From: Fusarium oxysporum f. sp. lycopersici 4287
Lineage: Eukaryota; Ascomycota; Sordariomycetes; Hypocreales; Nectriaceae
Assembly (NCBI RefSeq): GCF_000149955.1
Contig: NC_030989.1
Span: 1,286,552-1,350,551, forward strand
Reading direction: 5' to 3'
Length of the DNA: 64,000 nt
In this document: positions 12,077 through 22,409 of the stretch, one piece after another
Position numbering within the stretch: position 1 is the stretch's first letter
Layout: each line of letters starts with the position of its first letter
Notes under the pieces: generated by a model
What the model saw: the letters and a program-made list of their open reading frames with translations, nothing else
What the model was told of the DNA's origin: nothing
The model's database searches: none
Translations under genes and position numbers: made by a program

Positions 12077-12841
12077 TTTGAGATATCTTGGTGAACAATG
12101 AGATGGAAATAATGATGAATGGGTAATGATTGTTTTGAACAGCCAGTATTACTAGGATTGGCATTAATAGCCTTAATAATGTATAACAGTTATCTTTATG
12201 CCTAAATGCTTCCTTTGACTGACCTGTATTGTGAAATCACTTCTTCGAGACATCAGCGGTGAAGCATATGTGGGTATCACAACCTTACGCACAACCAGAT
12301 CTAGACTTGCCAAGCAGCTGGGTAATCCAAGACCACACAAGAACGAAGACTGCTCGTGAAACCATGGCAGCTGCTTTTCCCGGCAATCGCGGGAGAGGAT
12401 TGGGAAGTGGATTGTCCCCGTAAAAGTCTATCATCAGGTGCTGCAGGCACATAAACTCAAACTCCACAGAGCCATTGTTTGTCCGTTAGCGGCTCGTCTT
12501 TGGACCAAAAGATAAGCTTCATGTACCAAAACGGAAGAGGGACGTTGTCTTGAGTCAGTCGTTTTGCCACTTGTGAATGATGTTTGCTAATGTTCATCCC
12601 TGTTTGTCAACTTAGATCATGATCAGCCAAGTTTGCGACTTCAGCTGGAAACGAGAATAGGCTTGTCTTCGGCGGATTGAATTGGAGGTGTTGTAAATCC
12701 TACCGATGGCAAAACTGTATTTGTTTCTGTTGAGGTGGAGGTTTGGGCTGGTACTGACACTCAACTGCTATGCAACGGCCACGCATAATGAAGGCGCCAC
12801 GGAAGCCTATTTGGTCTGTATTGTTTGCTAAGAGCCTACTG
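12077..12841. other. intergenic region
   Basis: About 770 bp between the secreted-protein gene and the first family-1 remnant. It begins with a plausible 3' untranslated region rich in AATAAT and TAATGT. A minus-strand frame at 12285-12467 has no recognisable features. Confidence 0.4.
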
Positions 12842-13030
12842 AAAAGGGGTACCAACAAGAAGTCATCATCATCGACGACGATGGCGATGTCCCCCGGGTT
12901 GCCGCAATTCCTGCCAACAACCCCCCTCAAAGCCTTTCTTGGGTCGATATCATCAATCAAAGCCAACAGATCGTCCAACACACGCTGAATGTCAATTTAT
13001 ACACCGAGACCGACCTTACTGGCCTCGCTC
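12842..13030 (+). pseudogene. family-1 N-terminal module, start codon lost
   Basis: Read from 12850 in the frame of TAC CAA CAA GAA, this stretch encodes YQQEVIIIDDDGDVPRVAA and then PPQSLSWVDIIN. That matches the start of the module at 21510-21247 (MAGQQYVIITIDDDD, then HPRVAANLP and QGLSMFDIIS) and the one at 19951 (MANQQEAIVI). Where those copies have ATGGCT, this one has AGGGGT, so the initiator appears lost. Similarity fades after about YTETDLTGLARY. I read it as a decayed copy; the alternative, an exon of a gene with an unseen first exon, is less likely because TGA lies just upstream in frame. Confidence 0.5.
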
Positions 13031-13401
13031 GTTATGCGTGGTGCCTCCTTTCTGGCCTCTTGCTTCTCATCGTAAAGTTTGACGATCCGTCTCTTTCGGT
13101 GTTCTTTCTCTCGTCCGGTGTCATTGCTGCAGTACAATTTTGGCGGGCCTCTCTTTCTTGTATTTCTGTTGTTTCTACTCCTTTCAAGCTTACTATTATT
13201 CTGCGAAGCCCAATACGTGTGGCCATCTTCTGTCGGCCACGTCACACCGAAGAGAATACTAGTTCGGTGGCGGTAATGTATGCTATTCAAGAGAAGTGCG
13301 ATGGTTTCTGGGTTTGTAACCATGGACATCAGCTGCAGAGCAATCCCAGTCACATCTCTGCTACCTTCTGGCGTGGATGGAAAGGCCAGCCTGGCACTCA
13401 C
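12997..13401 (-). pseudogene. family-2 truncated copy
   Basis: Open frame of 134 codons from an ATG at 13401. Residues 36-64 (ETIALLLNSI, HYRHRTSILFGVTW, EDGHTYW) align with the same block of the intact-looking neighbour starting at 13915 (YRHRTQKLFDVTW, EDGNTQW). After that block the similarity is lost and the protein becomes a Lys/Arg-rich string, unlike the neighbour, which continues with ARDRLEHF and IAEGQ. A frameshift after the YRHRT block is the simplest reading. It lies tail to tail with the family-1 module at 12842. Confidence 0.5.
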
Positions 13402-13427
13402 TATTCACGCTCCCTACCTTTCGGCCA

Positions 13428-13915
13428 TCATTCCGTGGAAACAGATTCACTGTCGTTGATTATGCCCTGGTGACAGAGTTCCAGTAAGCCAACTGTTGCA
13501 AGAAAACATGCAGGAACGAGTGAAGACTTACCAGCTCCTGTGCGAGAATCCTTGCTCGTCGAAGGAAGACGTAAAATCCGTGGACCTCACGTCGCCTCTC
13601 TCGTTCCGCCTCCAAGATCAGCTGGTCGAGGAAATTGGTGACTCTGAAGCATGTTGCACCAATACACCCAGAGATGTACTGGCCTTCTGCGATGTAAATG
13701 TTATCGTGAAAGTAGCCATTGAAATGTTCAAGTCTGTCTCTGGCCCAGGCGTTCTCTATGTTCAAGAGCGCGACGGGATCCTCGGTTCTCCATTGCGTGT
13801 TACCATCTTCCGTCACCTGATACCATGTAACATCGAAGAGTTTTTGGGTGCGATGGCGGTAGCCAGCTGCGCCCGCGAGACATAAGATGGTGTTTATATC
13901 GTCGAACTGGCTCAT
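13428..13915 (-). CDS. family-2 protein of unknown function
   Basis: Best-preserved member of an unnamed small-protein family. Proposed exons are 13915-13532 and 13466-13428, joined in phase 0 over a 65-nt intron with donor GTAAGT and acceptor CACCAG, giving 140 aa. The alternative is an unspliced 151-aa frame ending at 13460. Conserved blocks, shared with the copies at 12997-13401 and 25804-26316, are YRHRTQKLFDVTW, an EDGNTQW turn, ENAWARDRLEHF and IAEGQYISGCI. The last third is helical and rich in Arg and Glu (LEAERERRREV). There is no signal peptide, membrane segment or known motif. Placement of intact and broken copies in the same interval suggests recent local duplication. Confidence 0.5.
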
Positions 13916-14351
13916 AAGCCAGATTGCAGTTCTCGCTCTGCGCCGGCTCTCTGGGTACGCATCCGACCACCGAGCTACCCACGTCGTTTCTCAGCCGCGG
14001 CCTCCTTTTGCTCCTTTGTCATTGCTGCTCAGCAATTTCTTTTTAGTCCACGCCGCCTCCGCGGTAAGCAACCGAACTGGAAAATGCCAATGTGTATTTG
14101 ATATCTATGTTGAAAACGTGAGTGGCGATCAGAAGCTCGATGGTGGTGCAAAGACCAAGCAGTCCGAGGCCAATTACAGGTCGTCCTAGAATAGCTTTGA
14201 TCTGCAGCTAGATCGTACCGTCTCGCTTACAAAGATGATATATATCTCCAGCTTTTACTAGCTGATACGGTGATGCGAAATATCTCGTATGGGTATGAAG
14301 GTTGTGTTGTGAAGGTGCGGAGAGAAGGTGTAGGATGGGGAAAAGGCATAG

Positions 14352-15120
14352 TTATTGCAAATCGTCAGGCACAGTTTGCTCTTTGCTGGGGTTGACAGCT
14401 GGGCAGTGTCGGCCATTTTCATTGCGACGACATTGCTTTCGAAAGTCAACCTCGATCACTTCGAAGCCCAAGGGCTCGATGCTTGTTCAAAAGGTTAGAT
14501 GTCAGTTTCTCATGTTAATAGTAAACTTACAGTGTTCAAGTCCGGTGACGAACTCGTCAGTGAAACATGGCTCTTCCGATTCAGCCATGATCGTCTTTTC
14601 TCGCAGAGGACAGAGCATGAGGATAACAACAGCCTAATTTCCTTTATATTTTTGAAATGTGTCGACCAGGGGACTTATACATTAACATTCTGGGGACACA
14701 TATGCTCAAAAGCGGCAAGAAAACCATCGGGTTCGGTCACAGACCGAGGCACCGAGAAATAAAGGCGATCTGGATCAATACAAAGATACCAGGTATCGAC
14801 TTGAACTCGTCGTCAAGCATGGTTGGCTCAGTCCAACAACTGCGCCTCTGTCCGGTCACAGGCTCGGTAGATACGTTTCGCAGCTCTTCAGGGAGTTGGG
14901 TGTTGGGCGGGAGGTCAATCGCATCATGGGCATGAGCCTGATGAGGATAATGTCAAGGTTTCCCACGGTTGCGAGACACACCATCTAGAAATCTGATGTC
15001 ATTCCCTAACGAAGTAGCCAGGGGAACCGACGCATTGCGTGCATCATTTGGGGGTAATGATGCCCACTGGGCACGTATGGTGTTCGTGCTTTTGCCATCT
15101 AGCCACCAAGTTGATTTGCT
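14352..15120 (-). pseudogene. broken multi-exon gene remnant
   Basis: Several minus-strand pieces look protein-coding but do not share one frame. About 15118-14960 reads STWWLDGKSTNTIRAQWASL and onward. A piece starting after a CATCAG acceptor at 14937 reads HAHDAIDLPPNTQLPEEL. At 14791-14675 comes WYLCIDPDRLYFSVPRSV, which ends in TAA. At 14588-14531 is MAESEEPCFTDEFVTGLEH, followed by a GTAAGT donor, and a last piece (GFEVIEVDFRKQC) ends at 14352. An upstream intron with a CTAAC branch near 15145 fits. Joining the pieces needs at least one frameshift (between about 14800 and 14791). The DPDRLYF region faintly recalls fungal 2EXR-type proteins, but I do not press this. Confidence 0.35.
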
Positions 15121-16521
15121 TCAATCACTGAGTATTGTTAGAGGGGCGTCGTTGATTGACATACGACAGCATACCTTCAAACGGTCACTGGAGAGATCAG
15201 AATGGGCTCAGCTGGCACTCGGGGTTGGTTGCAATGGGATAACCGCGTTGAAACGGGTGGGATGATGACAGGAGGAGTTGAATGATAATGAGAAGATGAG
15301 AGAGAAGTGCTGTACTTTGCACATGAGTTGTTTTGAGCAGCCATCTCATACCTTCCTCGCACACTGAAACATTGACCTCCTGCCATGGTGATGTCTTTGC
15401 TCCTGCCAAATAGCCAGCAAAGTAAGAAGGTGCGGAGTGGTGGCTCACTGGTGGTCAATTTATCCGTGCATTTCCTGGTGAAGTCTTCTTGCCGATGATG
15501 ATGATGATGGCGAGTAGAGTGAGAAGGTGCCAGGTGGTGGTTCCACCGGCGGTCAATCAGGGCATACACTTGCGTGTCATTGTGTTACTTAGGTTCTGAT
15601 ATACCTACCCGAGCGGCAAAATGCTTGTCAGTTGCTGGCACTGCCTGACAACCCTTATTTTCGATATTCATAATAATTAGATCTCTACCTTAGTAGGCAC
15701 TGTACGAAGAATCGCATGCGTAGAATTCGATTGATTGTTATTGTTTCTCTGTTTATTCTGCTTCTTGCTGATGTCCTTATTTTCTTTCCTTATAGCTAAG
15801 ATTTCTCGGCGATGGAGTCATGATCCGAGAAAGAGACGTTTACCTTTGAACATCGTTTTGAGAATCATTTCAATATCCTCAGACTTGCGCCTCTTCATCT
15901 TCGCTGATGAAAAAGTTTTTAAAAAGGGAAGAATGTCAACAGCTCGATAGATTTTCATGACTTTCGGCCGCAGATTTTCACGGGCAAGAAAGCTCTTGCG
16001 ATGCAGTATTGCTGTGATATTGCCTGACTACGATGTTTAACTCTCCCTACTCGGTTCTGCCTGCATATTCTTTTGCCCCCTTTCTCCATTTATCAATCGA
16101 ACTGCCCAGAATCCACCACCTACCTAGGCCAAGGAGGTCTCGAGATGATTCCAATGATATACAGGAAGTTGTTACCTCTCTAGTAACAGTAAGTCACTAC
16201 TATCAACACTTTTTCGCGAAGAGTTTCTTATATTGGTGTTCAGTATTTCTTGCAGGGCGCCCATGTCCAACTACACCCCAGTCTCAGCCTGTGCTTCTTC
16301 GAGCCTGCACTCCTCTTCACACATTCATAAACTCTCCCCTCTTCCATCCCTCCGCCCTCATTCTGCTCCGTCACGCTCCGTCATCCCCTCTCCCTCTGCA
16401 TCACCGTTCATACTCCCTGACATCATCCTCTCCTGCGGCGTCTTTCGCGCTCTCTGGCATTCTCTCCTCCTGCGTCGACTCTGCTTCTCTGTCGGTGCGA
16501 CCCTTCTCGAAATGATGGAAA
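15121..16521. other. intergenic region with C/T-rich leader
   Basis: No gene called. The minus-strand frame at 15177-15569 has a His run and no family likeness; part of it may be an upstream exon of the remnant below 15120. From about 16040 to 16511 the plus strand is strongly C/T-rich, resembling the promoter and 5' leader of the gene starting at 16522. Open frames inside it (16033-16515, 16233-16559) are low-complexity by-products. Confidence 0.45.
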
Positions 16522-17400
16522 ATGATGGAAGATCACCCTGGGAATGTTGGCCATGCTAATATGGCGCCTAGCAGTACCATCAAGGAAGAGCCGGATAGTC
16601 GCCCTCTCCCCGTGATAGGTACTCGCTACGAGGACTTCGAGTCAGATGGTGGTTACCCGACATCTCGACCAGGCGGTTATTTTATGAACAGGCCCACAGA
16701 CCTCAATGTTCATGAAAAGTTCGATGTCGGCAACAACCTTCGAAAATGGGTCAAGACAGAGCACCCTGAGCTCTACCACAAAGTCCGACCGGAGGAGATC
16801 AATATCTCGGCGAATCAAAGGGCAGACTTCTTCTGCACACTCTATAAAGACTGGACCAGCGCTGCAGACCTTGAAGAGGTGCCCTCCTCTCCCCGCCCCA
16901 AAACCAAGGATGACACTCGTATCCATGTCGGCAAATGGAATCAATATTTGCCACCGTCAGACAACAAGAGGAGGAGAGATGAGGGTGACGACAACAAGTC
17001 TCCCACGCCATCCCCCAAAAAACCCAAGAAGAGGGAGGAGGCTCGATTGCGAGACAAACCAGCATACCTCGCCGTCGGCTACTCCGCTGGTAAGGGAGTA
17101 GACAAGGTCACCTCCGATTTCAAAGATGGAAGTGGCCAGATGGCGACCAGTCAGTACATCGACTGGAAGTCAAAGGACAACATCGACCAACTCAAGCGCC
17201 GCTGCCTCACGAAATGGGAGCGTAACGAACGAACCCGGATTCGACAATTCAATCAAGGACGCATCCTTATCTCCTCTCGCAACTACATCATCGAGGCTGC
17301 GGCTGCTGGGTTTGTCGAAGGGTCCCGTCCGTCTGTCAGCCTTCCGGGAGTCATCGAGCTTGTCGAACACGAGAGAATGCGAAGATCGTCGAGGAGTTAG
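16522..17400 (+). CDS. family-1 protein, member 1, unknown function
   Basis: Single exon, 292 aa; starts at 16522 or at an internal ATG at 16561. The family-1 core runs from FFCTLYKDW (about residue 112) through TRIHVGKWNQYLP to RIRQFNQGRILISSRNYIIE, ending AAGFVEGSRP. The same order of blocks occurs in the protein at 31402-32217: FFSSIFSDW, then TEVGVWNQDLP, then KYNLEAIIHTARKRI, then GVMEGRLP. A basic Ser/Pro-rich insertion (residues 155-180: KRRRDEGDD, then PSPKKPKKREE) sits between the first and second parts and looks like a nuclear-localisation signal. No catalytic motif is visible. The frame is intact and codon use is ordinary, so it is probably expressed. Confidence 0.65.
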   Translation: MMEDHPGNVGHANMAPSSTIKEEPDSRPLPVIGTRYEDFESDGGYPTSRPGGYFMNRPTDLNVHEKFDVGNNLRKWVKTEHPELYHKVRPEEINISANQRADFFCTLYKDWTSAADLEEVPSSPRPKTKDDTRIHVGKWNQYLPPSDNKRRRDEGDDNKSPTPSPKKPKKREEARLRDKPAYLAVGYSAGKGVDKVTSDFKDGSGQMATSQYIDWKSKDNIDQLKRRCLTKWERNERTRIRQFNQGRILISSRNYIIEAAAAGFVEGSRPSVSLPGVIELVEHERMRRSSRS

Positions 17401-17981
17401 CGGCCGAATTCTGCTATATATAAGCGACTGATGAAAGACTTCTTCGGTCTTTCGACATCAGGGCTCGTCTAAATCAAGTATACTTATGATGAGGATGGCC
17501 TAAGAATATCCTAAACTTAGAAAGTTTCATCCTAAAGTCTTTGAATATTGCACCCAGTAGTTACCAAGCGTTATCAGCTTATAAAATATTCTCAGAACCT
17601 TTACCATTCTTCAGCTCCTCATCTCCCTCCATCCCCATCATCAAAGCTTCCAACAACGGCAAGAACAGCGGTATATCCATCAGCTCCCAAATGCATATTA
17701 CCAGAGCTAACATCGCCAGATGCCTGAGTATTCACAAGAATACCTCGATTTCTTCGGCCTTGAGTGGATAACTTGGTGGTCGAGTGCCGGCGTAGGGTCC
17801 TGACCGGTACTCACTATGCGTACGATGTATTTGGTATGATGTGGACATTTATCTCGATGGAGCTTTGAAGGAGACGACTCTATTCTATGGTCAATTGATT
17901 TTATGCGGAAGTACGCATCCTATATCTTGTTATAACTTATTATTCGCACTTGATCCGTCTATTCTGTAGCTTTTATTCCGA
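17401..17981. other. intergenic region
   Basis: Short 3' flank between the plus-strand family-1 gene and the minus-strand frame below. A plus-strand frame at 17541-17771 is Ser-rich and unsupported. Confidence 0.4.
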
Positions 17982-18596
17982 TCAAGATAATAAATACAAG
18001 GGATCCCGCCATGACTCTCTCGTCATTGGATGAACGTCCCGTAATATGGACATCAGTTGAGGCCACCGATACTCGGTATACTGCGTTACCGTTCCTTTCA
18101 GTTGAACTCGATAGCGATCAGTTGTACCAGCTAGCACGTTGACTCGGCCCAGATGTGCGCCAGGCCGGGAAAGGAGTATACAGCCTGAATCTTCCTCTCC
18201 GTCTACCAGTATGTGACCGCGTGCAAATCTCTCTTTCAGCTCTGTATCCATGGACGCGAGAGAGAGAAGAGAGTTTACATCATGAAGCTGGCGAAGTTGC
18301 CAGCACAATCGGCAATAGGGCAATGACCTTGAGCGAGGTTGGACGGATTGAGTACTAAGTTTGCCGTCCTTTGACCGAAGGCCGATCATATCTATGACTT
18401 GAATGAGATTTGGCTCCTTGTTTCCGAAATTCGGCTCTGACGGGATTTGATCAACAGTATTGCCGTTCATCTCGGCATCAATCCTGCGACAGGAAAGATA
18501 GTTCCTTGCAGTCATTGGAGCTGTGCAGAGATTCTGTGGCATGTTCTGTTGGTCAACCATGCGGCCGACCAAGAGTATGGGAGCAGCTGTGTCCAA
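17982..18596 (-). CDS. uncertain open reading frame
   Basis: A 204-codon frame I do not recognise. It contains YCRLCWQLRQLHDV and then ELKERFARGHILVDGEEDSG. Near the end, VLAGTTDRYRVQLKGTVTQY weakly recalls the start of the family-2 block (CLAGAAGYRHRTQKLFDVTW), so it might hold a diverged family-2 beginning fused to other sequence. It overlaps by two codons the possible continuation of the exonuclease-like remnant upstream. I rate it as a possible pseudogene piece. Confidence 0.3.
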   Translation of the reverse strand: MDTAAPILLVGRMVDQQNMPQNLCTAPMTARNYLSCRRIDAEMNGNTVDQIPSEPNFGNKEPNLIQVIDMIGLRSKDGKLSTQSVQPRSRSLPYCRLCWQLRQLHDVNSLLSLASMDTELKERFARGHILVDGEEDSGCILLSRPGAHLGRVNVLAGTTDRYRVQLKGTVTQYTEYRWPQLMSILRDVHPMTRESWRDPLYLLS

Positions 18597-18910
18597 GTAC
18601 GAATTTTTCCTTGAGCCAGCGATCCATGAATTGAAGAGCCTCAGGGGGCAAGAAAACTTGCGACCTTAATCTAGGGTACCAAAATAAACTGGTCTAAAGG
18701 CCTGCTAAGATATACTAAACTTACCTGAGCCTTTTCGTCCCTTAGGATAGAGGTCCTAGGTATCCTTGACTCCTCTAGAAGGGTGATTAGAATCTGCATC
18801 TGGAACACAGTGTCGTTCGCAGCATTGTGAAGCAATTCGGGGCCACCTTGCTCTCGATCCTCGTCACTTTGGCGCCTCATATCTTTGTATGTGAGACCGA
18901 GAAGATTCAT
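18595..18910 (-). pseudogene. DEDDh exonuclease-like (Gfd2/YDR514C type) remnant
   Basis: The frame 18910-18671 begins MNLLGLTYKDMRRQ and holds GGPELLHNAANDTVFQMQ. The HNAxND element followed by a hydrophobic helix is the C-terminal signature of fungal Gfd2/YDR514C-like RNase H-fold proteins (the His and last Asp of a DEDDh 3'-5' exonuclease). After a GTAAGT donor at about 18723, a piece at 18657-18595 reads FLPPEALQFMDRWLKEKF, a plausible continuation, but it needs a one-nucleotide shift to join in frame. The upstream DED residues are not found. I infer a decayed or fragmentary copy. Confidence 0.4.
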
Positions 18911-18979
18911 GACCTTAGAGCAGGCAGGCGTCCCCCCAAGGCCGCCTGGACGAGATGGTGCTTTTGGAGATCAATGAAT

Positions 18980-19951
18980 TTACATTTGTCGCGAGAACCA
19001 GCCAAGACCAAGACGAGCCAGGGTGTTTTCCTCCAGTGTGCAACCCGCGGCGATAGAAGGGTTAGTAGCTATGCTGATCAAGGTACGGGCCCAGCTCCTG
19101 AATTGCTGACCATCTGTCTGGCAAGATCTCTAACAAATGCAGTTTCGAGGAGGGCTGGTCGTTCGGTATCCGGAGGGAGGTATGCCCCGCGGCCCGTACC
19201 GGTCTGAGCGAAACGCATCACTCCACGACGAGCGGTGTTGATGATGAGTCTGATGTTGTAAGCTTTGGTACGTTCTTTAGTATTGCTATCTACCCGCTGA
19301 ATGACAGTATCGATGCACCTTGCGATTGTTCCACCGTTCAGCTCTGCATGTGAAGGGTTGATGAACTTTCTGTCTCCACCTTTCCATATAGTCGTGAACA
19401 TTTGATCTCGGGTTGCGGTTGAAATACTCATGTAGACCGAGGCTAGGTGCTTTCGGGCAGCGCCGGGCGCATCAGGGTAATGGAGGCTCTGCGGGTGGTC
19501 ATACTTCAAGTAGCCAACTTGAACTCTGGCATCAGTGAGGGTGATTGCCGGCATGTGCCTGTTATCTGCGTTGCTAGTGAACGCATTCCAATCACGGGAT
19601 AATTCTCTCCAGAAACACCGCAAGTCTTCGACTTGGTAAGGAACTCCAAGTCCTTGCTGGACCTCTTGGTCTTGTTCAGCGAGATCCACACACCGCATGA
19701 GCTCGCTTCTGCAAAGCTCTCCCTCAGAGTATACATTAGTAGAAGGATGGCGATTGTTGATGCATTGAATTATATTAACGGCGTCATATGCCGAGAGTCC
19801 TTGAGGGACGTTGCCAGCAAACGGGGGAACTTGGTAAATGCTGTCAACAACTGTGGGGTTGGGGGAACTCGGGGGTAGTTGGCAGCAACTGGGCGAACTT
19901 GGGGAGCATCGTCATCGATACGATGACGATGGCCTCTTGTTGGTTAGCCAT
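18980..19951 (-). pseudogene. family-1 member 2, disrupted in its N-terminal module
   Basis: The longest intact frame is 19698-19078. It has the family-1 core: LRCFWRELSRDWNAF, then ARVQVGYLKY, then YMSIS, and the terminal helix KAYNIRLIINTARRGVMRF. A likely last intron starts at GTACCT (19086) and has a TACTAAC branch; it adds ENTLARLGLGWFSRQM and ends at 18980. Upstream, the module continues in the same frame to about 19830 (QVPPFAGNVPQGLSAYDAVN). The initial MANQQEAIVI at 19951 and the DDDAPQV/VAANYP segment lie in two other frames. Compared with the module at 21510, an extra GTATC-like 5 bp near 19920 explains the first shift. Either it is a pseudogene or the N-terminus is replaced by a later start. 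Confidence 0.55.
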
Positions 19952-20049
19952 GGCTTTTTGCAGACGAGAGAGGAGATATAGAAGAAAGGGATGTTGGGGG
20001 GGAGTGAGGTTGAAGAGGGAGAGAGAAGAAGAGTTGAAGGAGGGTCAAT

Positions 20050-20514
20050 CTAATCCCACGCCAGAAAAACGACATTGCGCTCAAGCTTGTTGACTATTTC
20101 GTGCGCAGTACGTTCCCGAGGCTTGAGAGTATCTTGGAACAGGCGTTTAAGGGTTGAGACCAGGTGGGGAGAATATATATATTGGGTTGTTCCGAATACG
20201 AAGCTGTACGGCTCTGTAATATGGTTCCATTTCTTCGTACGCGTACAGTCGTCGCCAAGGTGGCCTCGAAATTCGTTGATGATGTAGTGACTGGCTGTCA
20301 TTTTTTTCCTGAAGATCGAAAGCTCGATCTCCGGGCGGCGGGTAGGGCTTGTCGGAGGCAACCATTTTGCGTGTATCGATATAAGTCCACCCGACCTCAG
20401 TGATAGGGCTGTAGCGATACTGGTGACCGGCCCTGTAGTGGGACTTAGAATAGTCATCAACCGTCTCTCAGCAAAGGCTCTCGAAATCGATCGAGATGAT
20501 GATGGGGGGCTCAT
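20050..20514 (-). other. open frame, possible decayed gene
   Basis: A 154-codon frame whose second half (ASHYIINEFRGHLGDD, then KRLFQDTLKPRERTAHEIV) looks coding. A different frame of the same stretch gives GHQYRYSPITEVGWTYIDTR, which weakly resembles the YRHRT..LF.V.W block of family 2. A frameshift near 20330 would join the two. Evidence is thin; it may equally be chance. Confidence 0.25.
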
Positions 20515-21246
20515 CCTCTAGAGGCGATAGGATTTTGTGGCAGCGTCCTAAACAGGCAGAAACCGTTTCAACTTGTCCTCGTTAGGAGTTTGAGCGTTGT
20601 TGTCAACCCGGCGATAAGACTCGATGCCAGAAGATGTAGACGGATATAAGCTAGTGTGCTGTCTCCAACTTGACATTGGGCCAGGCGGAGGCTCCGCATT
20701 CTTATTTTTATTCTTCTTGCCCATTTCGATATTATAATATGGCACAGCGACTCAGGAAGTGATATTGAGTAGGGAGCAGATCAGCTAAGTTCAAAGGGAT
20801 CAGTGTATACCAATGGATATGAGCGAGGCGGGGAACAAACCAAGAGTATGTGATATAGGTAGGTAAGGTAGGTTAGTTGTAGGAAGCCTCGCAGCAGAAC
20901 GCAGTTTATGGCCCCTGGCAACAGTCTGTCTTTCTTGATAAAGTAATTTGAGCTCGCCATAACAGGTGTCACCTTATGCCTCAAGAGAAGCCGAAGAGAG
21001 TAGATCTTTTCTACGCCAGAAGCTTTCTCGTGTCAAGAGTTGCCAGCCAATCTCGGTAGTGATATATACGGAAGGAATAGTATATAATATCAGGAAACGT
21101 CTCATATAGAAAAACAATCACGAATCATACTTGAAGCAAGTCGAGTCTCTCAAGAAAATATTCAGCTTGTCTGATGCTCAACTAACACTACATAATCAAG
21201 GTAGTGTGTTTCTGCGCAGATCAGACGTAACTTCAGAATAAGGTTA

Positions 21247-21510
21247 CTACAACAATGTAGGAATGAGCACTTCTCTGGCAAATTCTCCCTGTGCGGCCAT
21301 GTTCACACCAGGTTGACGATAGTTGACGTGCGTTGACAGGCTGATGATATCGAACATTGAGAGACCTTGGCGGCGAAGACCAACAAATGGGGGAATTTGG
21401 GGGACATTGGTAGCAGCCGCGGGAACTGAAGGGAGGTTGGCAGCAACTCGGGGATGTTGCAGGATATCATCATCGTCGATGGTGATGATGACGTATTGTT
21501 GGCCAGCCAT
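21247..21510 (-). CDS. stand-alone family-1 N-terminal module
   Basis: An 87-aa frame: MAGQQYVIITIDDDD, then HPRVAANLP, an Ala/Pro linker, QIPPFVGLRRQGLSMFDIIS, and a short tail ending LIPTLL. The first 80 residues align with the front of the disrupted member starting at 19951 and with the remnant at 12842, but the FW..DW core is absent: the frame stops where the others continue with ELMRC and DLA. It may be a truncated pseudogene or a small protein consisting only of the module. The 150 bp upstream contain a repeated purine-rich stretch like that upstream of 19951, so promoter sequence was probably duplicated too. Confidence 0.45.
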   Translation of the reverse strand: MAGQQYVIITIDDDDILQHPRVAANLPSVPAAATNVPQIPPFVGLRRQGLSMFDIISLSTHVNYRQPGVNMAAQGEFAREVLIPTLL

Positions 21511-22184
21511 GACTTGCGGCAGATGAATAAGCGGATATAAAGGAAGGAGATCTGGGAGGGGACAGTAAGGATGAAGAAGGAGAGGGAGAGGAGGATACCA
21601 AGAAAGAAAGGTCCTACCCTACACCCTCGCCTACTATCTACCAGACTTCTAGCTAAGGTCGGAAAGAAAAGCCTGAGAACTTCTCTTCTATTTATACTTT
21701 TATTAAAATGTTTGTAACAGAATGTTTACACCCCCGACTTATGTTCAATATATTACAAATTTGCTGTTGTGCTCCACGTTTACCGAACTTGGAAGCGAAA
21801 ACACCACAATTTGCAGCAAAAGAACAATCATTCGGGCCTAAACATTTGATCCGCGAGACGATTTCCAATATTTGTCTTTCGCTTGTATTTTCTTACAAGT
21901 CAATTTGTTTGCAAAACTGTGTATTTTCGTAAAGAGTGTAAGTAACAGTGCCATCTTATGGAGGTAGCTTGTCTTATCCTCAGTTCTTAGGAACCCCCTT
22001 TTCGACCTGAGATGCAACTTCGATGTATTCAACGAATCTTCCAAGTTATTTCCATAGCAGAGCCTCCTCTTCAGCTCAGCACGAGCTCGGTTAACGGTGT
22101 TTGTGCGGTGCATGTCGATGTTCTCCTCAAGACATGCAATGCAATAACTTCGCTTCTGATTTTATCTAACTCTTCGTTAATTGG

Positions 22185-22409
22185 CTATAAGGGTAGGTCG
22201 TTGGCATTGCCTATAGATGTATCCCAATCTTTGAGTACTTGAGTCCAAAAGCTCTGCCAGTGTTCGAATCGGTAAACGGCTTCAAGTCGTTCCTCGACTC
22301 GGTGCTTCTTTTGAGCGAGGTCGGTGAACATTGTGAGTTCATTGACAAAAACAGGCCGCCAAACAGAAACGCAAGACTCAACATGAAATGAAGAAAGCGA
22401 ACGCAGCAC
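22185..22409 (-). pseudogene. family-1 core fragment
   Basis: A 74-codon frame. Residues 24-67 (ELTMFTDLAQKKHRVEERL, then VYRFEHWQSFWTQVLKDWD) align with ELMRCVDLAEQDQEVQQGL and LRCFWRELSRDWN of the member at 19078-19951. It ends at a TAG shortly after the DW motif, before the VGY strand and the AR helix. No MAxQQ module is seen upstream. A separate minus-strand frame at 21838-22113 (NRARAELKRRLCYGNN) follows and may be part of the same wreck. Confidence 0.45.
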
